A DNA stretch of 64,000 nt from Thermomucor indicae-seudaticae (lineage: Eukaryota > Mucoromycota > Mucoromycetes > Mucorales > Lichtheimiaceae): positions 1 to 64,000 of the forward strand of contig JSYX01000016.1 of assembly GCA_000787465.1 (NCBI GenBank), in the 5' to 3' direction. The number at the start of each line of letters is the position of its first letter. The stretch's first letter is position 1. Positions 1 through 12,928 of the stretch are shown in pieces. Below the pieces are notes generated by a model. That model was given only the letters and a program-made list of their open reading frames with translations. It did not search any database and had not been told where the DNA came from. The position numbers and the translations under genes are program-made.

Positions 1-443
1 TCCTTACCATATGGCAGCGTAAAACATGTTTCTCATATGCGTAATGTTTGATCGTATGTTAGCGCAAATTCGGCTTGCAGTTGATGTAAAATGTATGTCG
101 AGTGACGCAAATGTTCAATCAATAAACAGTATCCAACGATTTGCGCAAAGGAAAAAAGCCAGCGTTTTCACTGTGCCTCTTTTCTTCGTTATGAACACCA
201 GACTTGAACATTAAAACGACATTCGAACGTGAGCTTCCAGATGACGCTTAGAATTAACATGAGTGAACGATCTTGAGTTGAAGGAAGCCAAGATGACGAT
301 TCAGAAAGGCCCATTGTGAAAAGTTTGTGTCAATGAGTTTCCAGACTTTGCTTATGAGTACCGCTCTTCGTAGCACAGACCGCTATTATAAGTAAGTTTT
401 AAGAAAAAGCGCCTTTTTTCCTTCTTCATTCCGCGATTCAGCG

Positions 444-1830
444 ATGAGCTCGACGAACGACGAAACTCCTGTTGCCACTTCTAGTGATCCCAACACTTAT
501 CCTGTCGAGATGTACAAGGAAGCGATTCAGAACCTGGAAAAGGACACAGATGTTCGTTGGATATATGATAGACGATACGAATGTGGAACTGAGAACGAGA
601 ATACTGCGGATGGTACCCTTTTCCACTTCCAGACGAACGTACATGTCTTTAAATATACGAACAGCAGGTTCTTCGGAAGGTCAACCAGAGAAAAAAAGGC
701 GTAAGTCCGGAAAGTTGTGGACGGGATATTATATCTGTCATCGTGGCCGTCCTAATCGTGAGAAGTCTGATCGTGTGCCTGGAGGTGCGAGCGGAAAAGA
801 ACGAACCCGGCAAAAGCACTCCAAAAAGGTGAAATGCCCGGCTCGCTTGAATGTTGTATGCCGACGGGAAACGCCACACATAGTCCAATTCATATTTAAA
901 GGCGACCATGAAGGCCACGAACCTCTTTCTGTTGATGAGGCTCAGTATATGCGACTTCCTCCTGAGGTCCTGCAGCATATTCGAACAAGACTGGAGGAAC
1001 GATATTCACCGAGTGAAGTTTGTGAGACGACGCGGAAGCGCTTTAGCAATGTGCCCATCAACCAGCGCGCGGCACACATGTATAACTTGGATGTGTATAA
1101 CATCCATTACAAGATGACGGCGGAAAGAAGTCGCCTCGATGATGACGATTTCCTTTCTGTTCGTCGCGTTTTCCAGTCCCTGAAACAAAAGGACTTCACT
1201 GTCTGGGGTTTGGATGTGGAACTTTCAAAGGATTCGTTTAAGTTCGGTTTCATGTCTCCTTGGCAGCGAGAGAATCTTCTGGCGGCAAAGTCCTTGTGCT
1301 TGGATGTGACTCATGATATCAGTCCGTATCCTTTACACCATGGTTGTCCGACATTAGAGCACAGGTCGCGGCATTCCCGTCGCATATCTTTTCACGAATG
1401 ATCACAGCGCAGCACCCTTGGAGCAATGGTTTGCTCTTTGAAAGAATTGGGCCTTCACCCTTTAAAGGTTACAATCGACTGCAGTCTTCCAGAGAGGAAT
1501 GCAATTACGAGGGTCTGGAGAAATACGACGAGCATTCAATATTGCGCGTGGCTGGAACCATTTGCCATATTGCTTGGCGAACGCGAGATAAACGCGGTGA
1601 CAAGCTCTGAAAACCTGTCGGCCCTTTTGCCTGCACCGCCTTCCGACGTCAAGTTCCTGCCATGTCTGCCACCAGTCCAAGAGCAACCTGCAATGGTATT
1701 CCACAAAAATTTCGACGCCGATTGCGAGGGCATGGATTTCTCCAACGCGCTCTCGGGAGCAGCCCCTTTTATGGAGCATTGCAGCATTTCCAATTTCGAG
1801 AAATGGAACCTCATTTCACGAAAATGTTGA
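444..1830 (+). pseudogene. Decayed MULE-type DNA transposase relic
   Basis: This is what is left of a Mutator-like (MULE) transposase. An open stretch up to 1401 has a basic, Cys/His-bearing N-terminal part ending in a GHEP motif and then the start of a DDE core (LCLDVTHDIS). The next part of the core continues in a second frame (about 1340-1430, GRGIPVAYLFTND), where it is broken by TAG and TGA. A third frame, from about 1426, holds the segment IDCSLPERNAITRVW. The order and spacing of these blocks fit the MULE core, in which a catalytic Asp follows a conserved Thr-His context and a second Asp precedes an AE.NAI-like motif. Because the blocks lie in different frames with stops, no intact enzyme is encoded. 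No terminal inverted repeats were recognised by eye. Family assignment is likely; the subfamily is unknown. Confidence 0.6.
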
Positions 1831-2280
1831 ATTCCGACTGGCGGGTTCAGCCGACACTGCGATTTGTTGGATCGGCATTGCTTGCTGGATGCTTGCTCGT
1901 GGAGAAGCATCAAATCCTTCATGTGAATTGCATCGAAACATACTCTCGATTACTGTCACTTGATGCTCATTTCGAACGATTTGATGTTGCTTCGACGTTG
2001 CCACCCCGCCATTGGCGGTACAGAGACGTACGTGTCTCCAAGGTCCACCACGATCATGCAGTCAAAGTCTTGATTGGCACAAAAATTTCAAGCTTCCTGA
2101 TCGTTTCCAGTATCCGAGTTGACAGCGATTTGGGCCCTGAACTTGGACCGACAACCTCTAATTTCACTCCATCCTCAACACCGAATCCATTGCTCACGCC
2201 CAACAGATCCTGGAAAAGCAGCTGCATCAACCTTACGACTTTGACGTCTTGTTTCAGTTAAGACAAATACGTTTAAAGTT

Positions 2281-2742
2281 CAAACGCTTTGTGCACGTAT
2301 TTACCCTGCAGAGCGTCGAGCACTCTTGCAAACAATCTAATGGGACGACCATATACCATTTGGACTATCGCCGACTGTGACGATAGTGGGTCCCGCAATA
2401 ACGACATCAAGCTTGCATTTCAAACACTTCAGACAGCTGCGATGGTTGTCCTAACAAGGGAGGACCATCGTTTACACGCATCGGATTTGGAGCACGTGCA
2501 ACATGCCTGCTGCTTGCGGGATTGATACCAATCTCTTCAAAGCACATTCCACAAGATCAGCAGCCAGCACTGCGGCGGTACAACAAGGCATCTTTATACA
2601 GTCAATCAAGCAACATGCGCATTGGGCGCTCAGCAGCAATACATTTGAAACATATTATCTAAAGCCAAATGACCAACATCATCAAGGCTCCCAAATCACG
2701 CAGGCAATTTTTTCGATGCATACGGAAAAAACCCACATCTGA
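2281..2742 (+). pseudogene. Tyrosine recombinase fragment (DIRS/Ngaro/Crypton-like)
   Basis: The segment from 2503 encodes AAC-GIDTNLF-KAHSTRSAAS followed by a helix and then HWALSSNTFETYYLKP. In tyrosine recombinases of eukaryotic retroelements and Cryptons the box HSxRSA contains the catalytic His and Arg, and a WSS.TF..YY segment supplies the catalytic Tyr. Both are visible here in one frame. The N-terminal half of the catalytic domain is not readable in a continuous frame, so this is a fragment rather than an active gene. It lies 3' of the MULE relic and may be a separate nested insertion. No reverse transcriptase was recognised nearby, so DIRS-type versus Crypton-type cannot be decided. 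Confidence 0.6.
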
Positions 2743-3004
2743 CGAGCGACGAGAGAGGAGGATGTGGGCGCCCGCCCATAGTTTAGATAGAGACAATTCC
2801 TTTCTTTCTTTCTCTTATTTCTTTGATCTCAAGTTCCATTTATGCCCACCCTCGGCATCAAAAAATGCCACGTTTTAGAAAGGAGTGAGGGTTTTGGGCC
2901 AGTGACCCATAGGAAATTTATAAAGTCAAGATTTTTAGGGAAATAAAGCGCGGCTCGTTGCTCGTCGGCAGCTGTTGTATTTCTGCGAACGCGCCAAATT
3001 AAAC

Positions 3005-3337
3005 ATGCCCAACACGCCAAACCACTCCGGAAATACTGTAGTTATATTCAAGTTGGTGGGATGGTGTAACAAGATCATGGAAAAGTTCTGGCCCGAAGGA
3101 CAACTGGCAATAGCTAGGGAAGAGGACCGTACAGAGGAAGAGGAAGAAGCAAGCCGTCAGCAAGCAAGGACGTTGCTGATGAGCACTGCTGTAGCAAGTG
3201 GCGTACGACAACTCATTGATGACCAAAATACAGGCGCAGCAATGGACCGTTTATGGGCTCGGTGCCAGAATCGATCCTTGAACCGGGTACTGATTCTACA
3301 GCTGTTAGAACGACTCATGCGGCCAATTTTTGGTTAA
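3005..3337 (+). pseudogene. Sorting nexin C-terminal (Nexin_C) stub
   Basis: The open frame encodes about 110 residues: KIMEKFWPEGQLA, an acidic EEEEEASRQQARTLLMS stretch, QLIDDQNTGAAMDRLW and a final helix RVLILQLLERLM. This order (LWP-G-L, EE..R..A..LL, a G/N-containing turn, then LN..L...LL..LF) is that of the Nexin_C domain that ends the Mdm1/SNX13-type sorting nexins of ER-vacuole contacts. The PXA, RGS and PX domains that should precede it are absent; upstream is transposon DNA. The remnant therefore looks like the 3' end of a gene separated from its body by an insertion or rearrangement. A further in-frame start exists at 2975. It ends 46 bp from the stop of the GH47 gene on the other strand. 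Domain call fairly sure; pseudogene status inferred. Confidence 0.55.
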
Positions 3338-3383
3338 TCCAATTGTTTATTTCATACCATTTTACAAGTAAAAAGAAGAGTTA

Positions 3384-5393
3384 CTATTGCACACGGATTG
3401 GTTCTGGCAACTTGAAGGGGTGACCTTCAGTGTTTAAGACATAATCGTTCAGGGAGATACAGAAGTTATCAACAAACATCAGATACAAGTATTTAAACGT
3501 TTCAGCAAAAAGATAACTGGTATCGTGGATGAATTGAAAGTGAGATTACTTCATCTTTTCTATCTTTTCTTGTAGAAAAAGTACCTTTCTTGGAAATCGT
3601 CCTGTTCAGGTAGTTCTGTGTCGACATCCTTGATGCGAGTGAAACCTGACGGCGTTCTCGTGCACTTGTTGATAGCTTGGAACATGTCCCACGCAATGTC
3701 CTGTAGTATCCTTCAGTTGCGCTCAAGTTATATAGTATAGAATGCGGGGCTCGGGGAGCTTTTATCCGTATGTACCTTATAGATGGGGTCACCCGTGATA
3801 CGGTGAAAATAGAAGAGACTTTCAATGGTTTCTGGAGATGCGCAGTTAGCACGACAACTCTTTTGATTCCCTCTTCTTTCGACAGCTTACCGGGTCGTAG
3901 ATCATAAAGCGCATTATCAATGATAAAAGCTCGCTCATCATCACGTTTATGCAGGGTTCCCTCTGAAGTCCAGCGCCAACTCTCTGGAGCGATTCCAGTC
4001 TTGGTTTTACTCCAGACATGATGACAGGAAGTCATGAAATCTTGTGCGAATTGGCGATATTGATCTTGTTTGCGGCTGTCGTTCAGTTGACTTGCACCTA
4101 GGAGGATGTTTCCTGGCCAAAAGCATATCTATCTCTTTCCGTGGTTATTTCGCTGACACTGCCCTTATTCATTAAGCTTCTTCTGGTACCAATTCTTGAG
4201 ATCTGTAATTGATATCGGAATCGCGCATAGAGCCCACGAAGAACCGTGTACTGGTAGACGACGGAACTGGTGGTGAAGCGAGGTATGTCTGGATGCTGTC
4301 GACGGCGGCTTGCCAAGCAGCAAAGAACTTGTTGCGCAGAGGATTCGTGTCGGATAATAACAGATAGCTTTTGACGAGATACTCGTAAAAACTGTCAGCC
4401 CCACCTCCGATGGTCACTAGACCTATTAGGTTAAAAAAGAAAAGATTTAGATAAAGCTAACGAAAAGCGGTATAGATAGGAGGGAGTATTCACTTGAATT
4501 GATAGGACGAAACGTTTTGACATCCCATGATGTAGGGTAGAGTCCAGGTACATGCGTCGGTTCATCCAAAGCTCTACTGACCACGCCATTCGCATAGTCC
4601 TCGTAGCGTGCATCTTGCAACAGTTGGGAAAGCCGGGTAAACTCGAGCGTGTATGACCCGAATTCAGCCAGATTAATGGTATCAGTAGACACGGCTAACT
4701 TGCTACTCCAAACCAAACCGTGAGCATCATACCCTCTTTATCACAGTACGCATAATATGTATACGCATACCTTTCCAGATCCATGTAGGTCAAAGGTGCC
4801 TTGGTGGGCGAATATTCAAACAATGGCATCAAAACATTGTCCGTCAACTCTGTTGCCTTTTGTACAAGCATTGGGTTTTCATCTAAATCGTTTGCAGCCA
4901 AGAGACCGCCAAGGTACCGTATGTTTGTTTCGAATCCTTTGGCGGGTGTGTTGGATTTTGTAAAGTCAATCTGTTCCACGAATCGAAGAGCTTCATCGTA
5001 CTCGTTCTCGAGTCCCATGATTAGCATTGTATCCAGCGCATCCACAATGGTCGCTACGTAGCGTTATGTGGTGAATAACGTGGAACCTTTTTGTCACGGA
5101 TATCTCCCCTACCGCCCCATCCATTTCTGATCCATGTCAATACGATGAATGAACGCAGAATTTGGCCGCTTGTCTTTTTTTTACCTTGAATTAAAAGACC
5201 CATTGGACTTTGGCAAAAGCTCATCATGTCCCCAAGCATACTGCTTATAGCCCTGATATGCATGCAAAAAGGCCTCCTTGACAGCTTCCGCTCTTGGATC
5301 GGTGGACACGCATCCGTGTAAGCGGGACCCACGGCGGGTGGGCGCCGCCATTGCAAAGCAAAGACAAGACAAGAAAGCAAGGATAGTGTACAT
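3384..5393 (-). CDS. GH47 mannosyl-oligosaccharide alpha-1,2-mannosidase
   Basis: Removes alpha-1,2-linked mannose from N-glycans in the secretory pathway. Nine exons read in frame: 5393-5185, 5126-5113, 5053-4771, 4702-4494, 4422-4190, 4128-3891, 3831-3776, 3700-3585 and 3516-3384, giving about 496 residues, the normal size. Start chosen at MYTILAFLS, which begins a hydrophobic signal sequence ending near AMA. Family landmarks in order: [64 protein letters not shown] and the C-terminal [12 protein letters not shown], which carries the Thr that binds calcium in this family. Exon 2 is only 14 nt and encodes the NGWG turn. No ER-retention tail is seen, so a Golgi or secreted enzyme is as likely as an ER one. 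The gene is convergent with the sorting-nexin stub. Confidence 0.9.
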
Positions 5394-7630
5394 GATATTT
5401 TTCCTGATATCGCACATCCAGTGATTCAAACTGATTTATATATCTGTAATCCTAGTTTGCAACCGGTTGCTTAACCGATAAGCTGTTCATGCCGTCGCGA
5501 AATACACAATATTTGTTTCCTGGTCGCCAGCTTTTTGTCTCCTTTCTTTCGATGATAATAGGAGGCCATTTTGAAATTGCCCCGGCTTCGATTTCTACCT
5601 ATCAGAACCACATATGATCGCTTTCAATCTTTCAATCTTTCAATCTTTTTATTATTCTTGGCGACGATGGTTTTGAATCGATGATGTAACCCGGGAAACG
5701 GACGGAATTCGAATGGTTGATGCGTCTGGTCGTCTTTATGCACTATGAACATCGATTCCTTGACGATAGGTCCCGCAGCGCGAGTGAGTTAGGGACTTCC
5801 TAGTTCTACCATTGAATTCATAACAGTGTAAGATCTTACAGGATATAAAAAGCTGAGTCCTCTAGATCTATCTATTGCGGCTGGAAGCCGTGCCCAAGAG
5901 GAAAAGGTAATAAGTACATAACCTGGCTCTTGGTTAACGGCTGTTACTGCGTCGCAGACGTAAGGCGCAAATTGCTAGCATAAAATTTTTTGCGGTAGAC
6001 AGAAAATCCGTTTGCTGACCATGCCAGAGAGGGGGGTATTAGAATTCAGCATAATATTGTGTAGAGATCTGAAAGTGTCGATGCAATTGCTAACCTGACT
6101 TGGCTAGCAGCTATTAGGTTTCTACGCCATGATGACGATCAGTTTACTCAGGGCAAACGGAAAGCTATAGCAATACTCCTTCCGCGACAGACTAATGCTT
6201 GCCCTTATGCACCTAGCAGGCCGATCATTTGTTGCCAGTCGTTTGGCTGACCCGAGACAACTTGCATGGTGGCAATACATTGACAACAGGGAGTGCATAA
6301 TCCTGCAGTGGGTTCGGCACCTGCTTGAAGCTCTGGGTATATCGAGTTGGGAACGAAAACAGCTCTCCTTATCCATAAACCGATTTAGCATAACCGTTTC
6401 AAATCGCTTGCATTAATTACTAAAGCCATAAGGCCCTGTGAATAGCAAGTGAGTTTTTTTTTCTTTCAAGGAATGATGTCCGAGGCTTGCTATCGACACA
6501 AGCTCCGCGATGCGCTGTTAAATAATCGACATTCTCTCTGTCTTTTGGCATCGTACGCTAGTAGACGACTGTGGGCCTGAAATTGGGCGTGCGCTTTTTC
6601 TTGGGCCAATGAGAAGCCAGCATCATCCAATTTCGAACTCCTCGCACCGCTTGCAGTAACTGTGGGATCTGGTCCCTCCTTCTCTGAGTGATACAAAAGC
6701 TATGGCCAACCTTGTTAAGCGGAATAAGCGACCGAGTGACGATAAGACACGCAAACGTCATGTTATACAATCCAGTGTTCTCCGACTCTCTCTATTATTG
6801 AATTCCCAATTTCTTGTCTTTACTGTATCCGTCGTATGACCTGCACGCGGGTAGTTTTAGATCTCGAAATGTCTGCAGTGAGGGGGCACATGTCAAAAAC
6901 TATATATTTATGTGAGAGGGGGTCGTTGACGAAGCCCTCATCGTCATTCCCGGCCAATTATACATTAAGATTTCTTTTTGCACGATGGGAAATTTAGTTA
7001 ACCGAGAAGAGGGATGCGGGCGGAGAACGGGATAGGATCCGGTTCCCCGTGAAGGAATAAAATCCGCCTTGAACTTCTTAATTGCTTCCAAAGGGGGCGT
7101 TCTCGAAACGGCGCCTATTTGTTTTTATAACATCTTGATGCTTTTTTCAGATGAAGCCGATCGTAAACTTTTTTAGTGTCTTTAACGGAGCACAGGTCCG
7201 GGATGGACATGTGTGACAGAGTAGGGAGACCCGTCGCACAAGTTGGGTGTCTGTGGGCAGGCTAGGACCACAGTCATGTGGTCGTATCCATAGATAGTTC
7301 CTATAGAGAACATGAAACGTGCCTTATTAGGTCTTTCCGAGTCCAAATGCAATGTACTGCTTGAGTCTAAAGAGAAAAAGTAAGTCAAACAAAAAGAAAG
7401 GTTTGGTCACAGGGCAAATTAAATGATGGAGATAGAGAGCGAAAAAAAATAGTGACCTTATTGAATTAGAACAGCGAATCTGTTACCCACGTAACCGATT
7501 GCATACCAAGATTTTCTAAGCAGAGCCCCGCGTCGATTATTATATAAGTCACGAGCCGTAGAAATATCCTTTATCTCTTTCGCTCTTCTTTTCTTTTTCT
7601 CTTTTCTTCTGCTCTTCTCCTAATAACACC
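5394..7630. other. Intergenic, no gene recognised
   Basis: Between the divergent GH47 and kinesin genes. Short open frames on both strands (6122-6416, 6490-6770) match no family I recognise and lack splice or domain support. At 5622-5648 the 8-mer TTTCAATC is repeated about three and a half times. The last 100 bp before the kinesin start are pyrimidine rich (CTTTTCTTTTTCTC), as in promoters of fungal housekeeping genes. Confidence 0.5.
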
Positions 7631-10600
7631 ATGGCAGCTACCACGGCCGTCAGGTAGACTCTAAATGCAACGTCTATTAGAACTCAACTTATTCATCAGA
7701 CCTACAGAGTCGCCCTTCGAGTTCGCCCACTGACGGAGAAAGAGCGAATGTGCAACTGCACAGAATGCATATCATTTATTCCAAATCAACCCCAGATCTT
7801 GGTCGGCAAAGATCATTCGTTTACATATGATTACGTCTTTGATACGCGTACACATCAACGTGAAGTCTATGAGACCTGCGTTAGGCCACTCGTGGAAAAG
7901 TTTATCGACGGGTAAAATATCCTTTAACGATCAAGGACCTGTTTTTTGCCTTTTTGTTTCGCTCACTGATCCCTGACAGTTTCAACGCGACTATCCTAGC
8001 TTACGGGTATATTGCTGAGAGAGAAACATACGCCTCCTGTTCAACAGCAAAAAAACTAAAAACAAGTGAACCTGTTACAAATTTAGGCAAACCGGCTCAG
8101 GAAAAACATATAGCATGGGCACAGCCATTGACGGAAATCTGGATAATCCAGACCATCAAGGTAGAAATCCTTGATGCAATTTATAGTAAACTCCATATTC
8201 ATTGCATTGCTGCCTATGTGCAGGCATTGTTCCTCGTTTTATTCAGGACTTGTATCATCGTGTTGACCAAAAGAAAACAGCTTCAGCCAATTACGATTAC
8301 CAAGTTCTCGTATCCTTTCTCGAATTGTACAATGAGGATCTCGTCGATCTCTTAAATATGCAGCAATACAACAATCACCAAAGGCGACGGACACAATCAG
8401 GCGGCAGTATTTGCGAAATATCAATACGCGAAGATGTACATGGCAACATTTACTGGGCTGGTGTACGCGAGGAACCTTGTTCAAACCCAAACGAGCTTCT
8501 TGGTTTTCTAGCCAAAGGTTCGCTTTGTCGGGCAACTGGTTCAACAGACATGAATTCAGTCTCTTCACGTTCCCATGCCATCTTTTCCGTTATCCTTAAA
8601 CAACACATACCTGACGAGGACGAGCCTGCTGCTGCGGCACGAAAAACGATCGTCAGCAAATTTCATTTCGTTGACTTGGCCGGTTCAGAGAGGGTAACCA
8701 CTCAAACAATGATAAAACACGCTGGCCTTTTTCTTTAATTCAGAACTCTCCCTCGCTTAGCTGAAACGAACCAATGCACAAGGCGAACGTGCCCGAGAAG
8801 GCATTGCTATCAATTCCGGCTTACTTGCTTTAGGCAATGTTATCAGTGCTCTGGGGGACGAGTCTCGTCGATCAACACACATTCCTTATCGTGACTCGAA
8901 GCTGACTCGGTTACTCCAAGACTCTCTAGGCGGCAATTCACAAACTCTCATGCTGGCATGCGTTTCCCCCTCCGACTCTAACTTTGTCGAAACCCTCAGT
9001 ACCCTCAAATACGCCAACCGTGCTCGAAATATCAAGAACAGAGTTTCCATCAACCAAGAATTTGCCGGCTCATCTGTCGAGGTGAACCAGCTACGAGCGC
9101 AGGTCGCGAAACTTAAAATGGAGCTTCAAGCTTTACGGGCTGCCCAGGGGCCCAGTACGACCAACAACGCAATGATCACCAGCAACGGAAATGAACTGAA
9201 TGCCCTCCGAGAGGAAGTCAACCGTCTTCGAGCTCGCGTTCAAGAAGTATCCGACGAACTGTGCCAAGTGAAAACACAGCGCGACACTCTTATCATGGAG
9301 CGAGAGTTCTCTCACGTGCCCTCTGAAGATTTGCCTCGTCTTTTGAAGGAGTTGATGCAGCAGCAGAGCGAGTCACAAGAAAAGCCGTCGTTGTCGTCGT
9401 CGACATCGTCCACTGAGCTTCCTCCACAAGCTGTTGGCATGATCGCCCACTATCAAAAGACGATCCAAAACCTCCGCAACGAATTGGCGGACACCCAGGA
9501 ACGTCTTGCCTTTGTTGAATCCACCCAGGCACCCATGATGCATGCGTTAGCCATGGCGTCTGATATCACCCCCACACCGTCCTTTAGTGTTTCCAAGTCC
9601 TCTCGTCGCCGCGCACGTGGCAACAATGGCCGTCGCCGTCGTGTGCATGCCAGCAGTAGTTCAAGCACCCGTGGCTTCCGATCGTCACGAGCCTCCAAAG
9701 TACCTGGTAGCACCAAGCGCCGTAGCGAACCAGCTGATGATGCCCCTCTTCCGCCACAGCCTGTTGCCCAGACAGACAACCAAGATATCGAACAATGGCT
9801 CCAAGAAACGATCGGCTTCCTTGGTCCCTCAGATAACCTTCGTTCCGAAGTTCGCGATTCCATCTACAAGGCGCGCGCTGAAATTGAAAAAGGGCTCAAG
9901 GTTCTAGAAGATATCAAGGTATTTTTTACCTCTTCCTTGTACAACTTTTCCACTGACCCATGACCTCTCCCCTCCCCAACAGGATGTGCATCACATACCG
10001 AATCATGAGGTAACGAAAAAACAATACGGCTTATCTTTTTAGTCCTGTTTGATGACATACGTGACACAGGGTCATACTGACTGTGATATCATGGCTGACG
10101 ACGAACTCCTGGTGACAATGCAAGTCAAGGAGAACGCCTTTATCTTCAATGAGCTTGAACATGAGACGTTCGAAGATCTTGAGCATACAGTAAGAAGAAC
10201 ACAGCATTACGAATTAAATCTAGTTTCATGAATAACCCATTTCTTTAGTCTCCCCCACCTGATTGGAGTGCGGACGAAAGACTTGGCCGTTCTCGGGTGG
10301 CCTCATCAGGCGGAGACTCTGCTGTTAGTCTTGACGATTCCGAGATCACCGCCATGTTCCAAGAGAATCCTCAGCTGGCACGCATGATCCAGCAGGTGCA
10401 GTCGGATATTCGCGTCAAGGAAGAGCTCGTGATGCAGCTAGAAAAATGCGAGGCAGAATACAATCAGCTCCGCAAGAAATTCGAGCAAAGGCTAAGCGCA
10501 CTTCATCAAGAAATTCTTGCGATCAAGCGAGAACGCGACCTTGCCGTTCGACGAGCAAGCTATGGCCAAATGTCACGCAACGACACCCTCGCCCAGCGTG

Positions 10601-12750
10601 AGAAGCAACAACTTCTGGATATGCGTCACGCCTACGAAATGAAGACCAAGAGCCTCTTCGCTCAGCTCTCTGAACTCCGCCGCAAGTATGCTCAGACCAC
10701 AAGTGCCATCCAGCAATCACGAAACCAAAACGAGAGCATGCTGCGTGCCCTGCGTGCCAACGTCGAAGCGCTCAAGATGGAGAAGAAGCGCATGATCAAG
10801 CGCATGAAACAAGAAGCCGAGCGTGTTAAGGAGCAGATCTCAGCGCACGAGCGTGAGATTCAAAAGCTGCGTCGCAAGCAGTTGCGCGACACAGAGACGC
10901 GCCGTCGTCTGGAACGGGAGAACAAACAAGTGCAGATCTTGCTTCAAAAACGCACGGACGAGGTCATTCTCACCAACGACAAGCTCAAGAAGCTGATCCA
11001 TATCCTCAAGAAAGCTGTCATCGAAGGCGGTGTGCTTGACGACAGACTTTTGAACAAATGTGCCAACCTCTTGCACCTCGACATGGCTCCCTCCGCATCC
11101 TCTGCACGCATTCAGAAGCGACGCGCACGCAACAAGGCTGCTGCCAAAATCCCAGTCGAGGTCCGTGCCGCGAAAAAGAAGCATCTGCTGGACCGTGCCC
11201 TGTATCAGTATATTGAAGGCAAGCAAGCCATGATGGAAATGCAGCAGCTGATCCGCAAGCGCAACGAGCTCTCACAAAAGAAGGAAGAGTTGTTGTCCGA
11301 GCGTGAATATCTCTTTGGTGGCCAGGGCGGCCAAGCATTGATGCATTTCGACCAGGCCATGCAGCAAAACATGGACGAGCGAATCGAGACCATCACGGCG
11401 GAAATTTCGTACTTGAATGCCCGTATCCACGCCTTGCATAATGATGCGGCGCACGAGATGCTGGAAGACGAAGAAGAAGTCGTTGTCGTCGACATGGACC
11501 AACAAGAACGCCAACGTCCTGCCAAGCATGTCACGTTTGCTGACGAAGTGATGGGTATCGACAAAGCAGAGTCTGTCGACGAATGGCTCGACATGGATGC
11601 CTTGGAAGAACGCTACACGCTGCCACCTAATGCTGATCCAGAAACCGCACACGACATGATCATGAAGCTATTGAAATCACTCGCACCGGATGAAGCCGAA
11701 AGGGTCATGGAAGCCATCGTCAATGACGTTGCTGCGTTGCGCATGGATGAGTACAGTCGGCAAGTCCACGTTCAACAGCTCGAAAAGACAATTCAAGATC
11801 TCCAACGCACATTGACAGTAATGCGTGACAAGGCAATCGAGACAGCCATTGAGAACGAGAAGAAGATCAAGCGATTGCAGCAAGGCTCTCGACGCTCGTC
11901 TCTGTCGAGCTTTTGCGTGTCTGAGGAAATCACGGATGATGATTCAGCCATTGACGTGCGGGTGGAAGAACATTATCAGCAGTTTGGAACCATATTCGAC
12001 AAAATTTATAATGAAGGTATACATGCCATCCATTCACCGTTTCTGTTGAGCCGCCCTGGATCCCCCACCGAGCCACAGCAGTCTATGATCAAAGACGATA
12101 CAGCACCTCGGTCTCCGGTTGTTGGACCCAGCCCTACTCTTCCTCCCGTGCGTCCATCGCCTCCTGTAGAAAAGCCTTCGGCGATTGCAGCCCGTCGCAA
12201 CTCGATGTCTTCACCCGAGCAGTTCTTGCAGGAGCTCATGCAGGCTGGCCTCGTGATGCCTGGTAGCAAGGAACTCATTGCATCCTCGCCGCGCATGAAA
12301 CCAGCTGACTTTACGCGTTACCAAGCCGATCGCGAATCGTCGACGTCGTCGAGCCACAGCCACCAGCAGCAGCAGCAGCAGCCCTTGCGTCGTTCATCCA
12401 TCCAGTCAGACGCCTCCTCTCACGGTTCTGGACCAACCGGCCATAAGCAGATGGCCGACTTGTTCTCTTCGCCACATATCATTAACCGTCGTCGTGCTTA
12501 TTCGTTGCAGCAGCAGCAACCGAATATCATCAGCAAGTCACCAGTGCCTAACCGTCGACGGTTCTCTGATCATCATCATCATCATATTGCGCACCAGCCG
12601 TCGCCTTTGCAGCAAGCATTTGTCGTTGCAGGCGATGAACGGCGTCGACCAGAATCGCGCAGGAATTCGCACAACGTTTTTGATCGCCTGTCCTCTGTCC
12701 ACACCAAGGCCTCACAAGCCAAACGTACCTCAACCCCTATTCCCATGTAA
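7631..12750 (+). CDS. Kinesin-4 family motor (KIF4/KIF21-like)
   Basis: A plus-end microtubule motor. Exons: 7631-7653, 7708-7911, 7980-8006, 8087-8160, 8224-8693, 8761-9918, 9983-10009, 10043-10189, 10249-12750; total 4632 nt, 1543 residues. The N-terminal motor domain (about residues 1-355) shows RVRPL, the P-loop [12 protein letters not shown] near residue 85, switch [14 protein letters not shown], switch II DLAGSER and the end motif [28 protein letters not shown] with [12 protein letters not shown], which is the kinesin-4 version. A long coiled coil follows (residues about 380-900), interrupted by Arg/Ser-rich segments. The C-terminal third is low complexity, with Ser, Gln (QQQQQQ near 12365) and His (HHHHH near 12572) runs. 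Kinesin-4 motors act in spindle midzone organisation or microtubule length control; which applies here cannot be told. No chromokinesin Cys-rich motif was seen. Confidence 0.92.
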
Positions 12751-12928
12751 CGTCTGTATTTTGTAAACTAGTCTATTATGTATTTATTGTTTGTATCATA
12801 GTTTAGTCTAAAAAATCTGTATATTTTTTATTGCCGGTCTAAGGAAATCAGAAAAAGGCAACGTTTTTGTTTTATGCGGATCGGAGGTCACTTTATTTTT
12901 TCGCTTCTTTCTCTTTCTTTCAGTTTCA

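Noticed and set aside
6122..6770. Possible retroelement remnant on the minus strand
   Set aside because: Short frames (for example one with SKLDDAGFSLAQEKAHAQ) showed no reverse transcriptase or RNase H motif.
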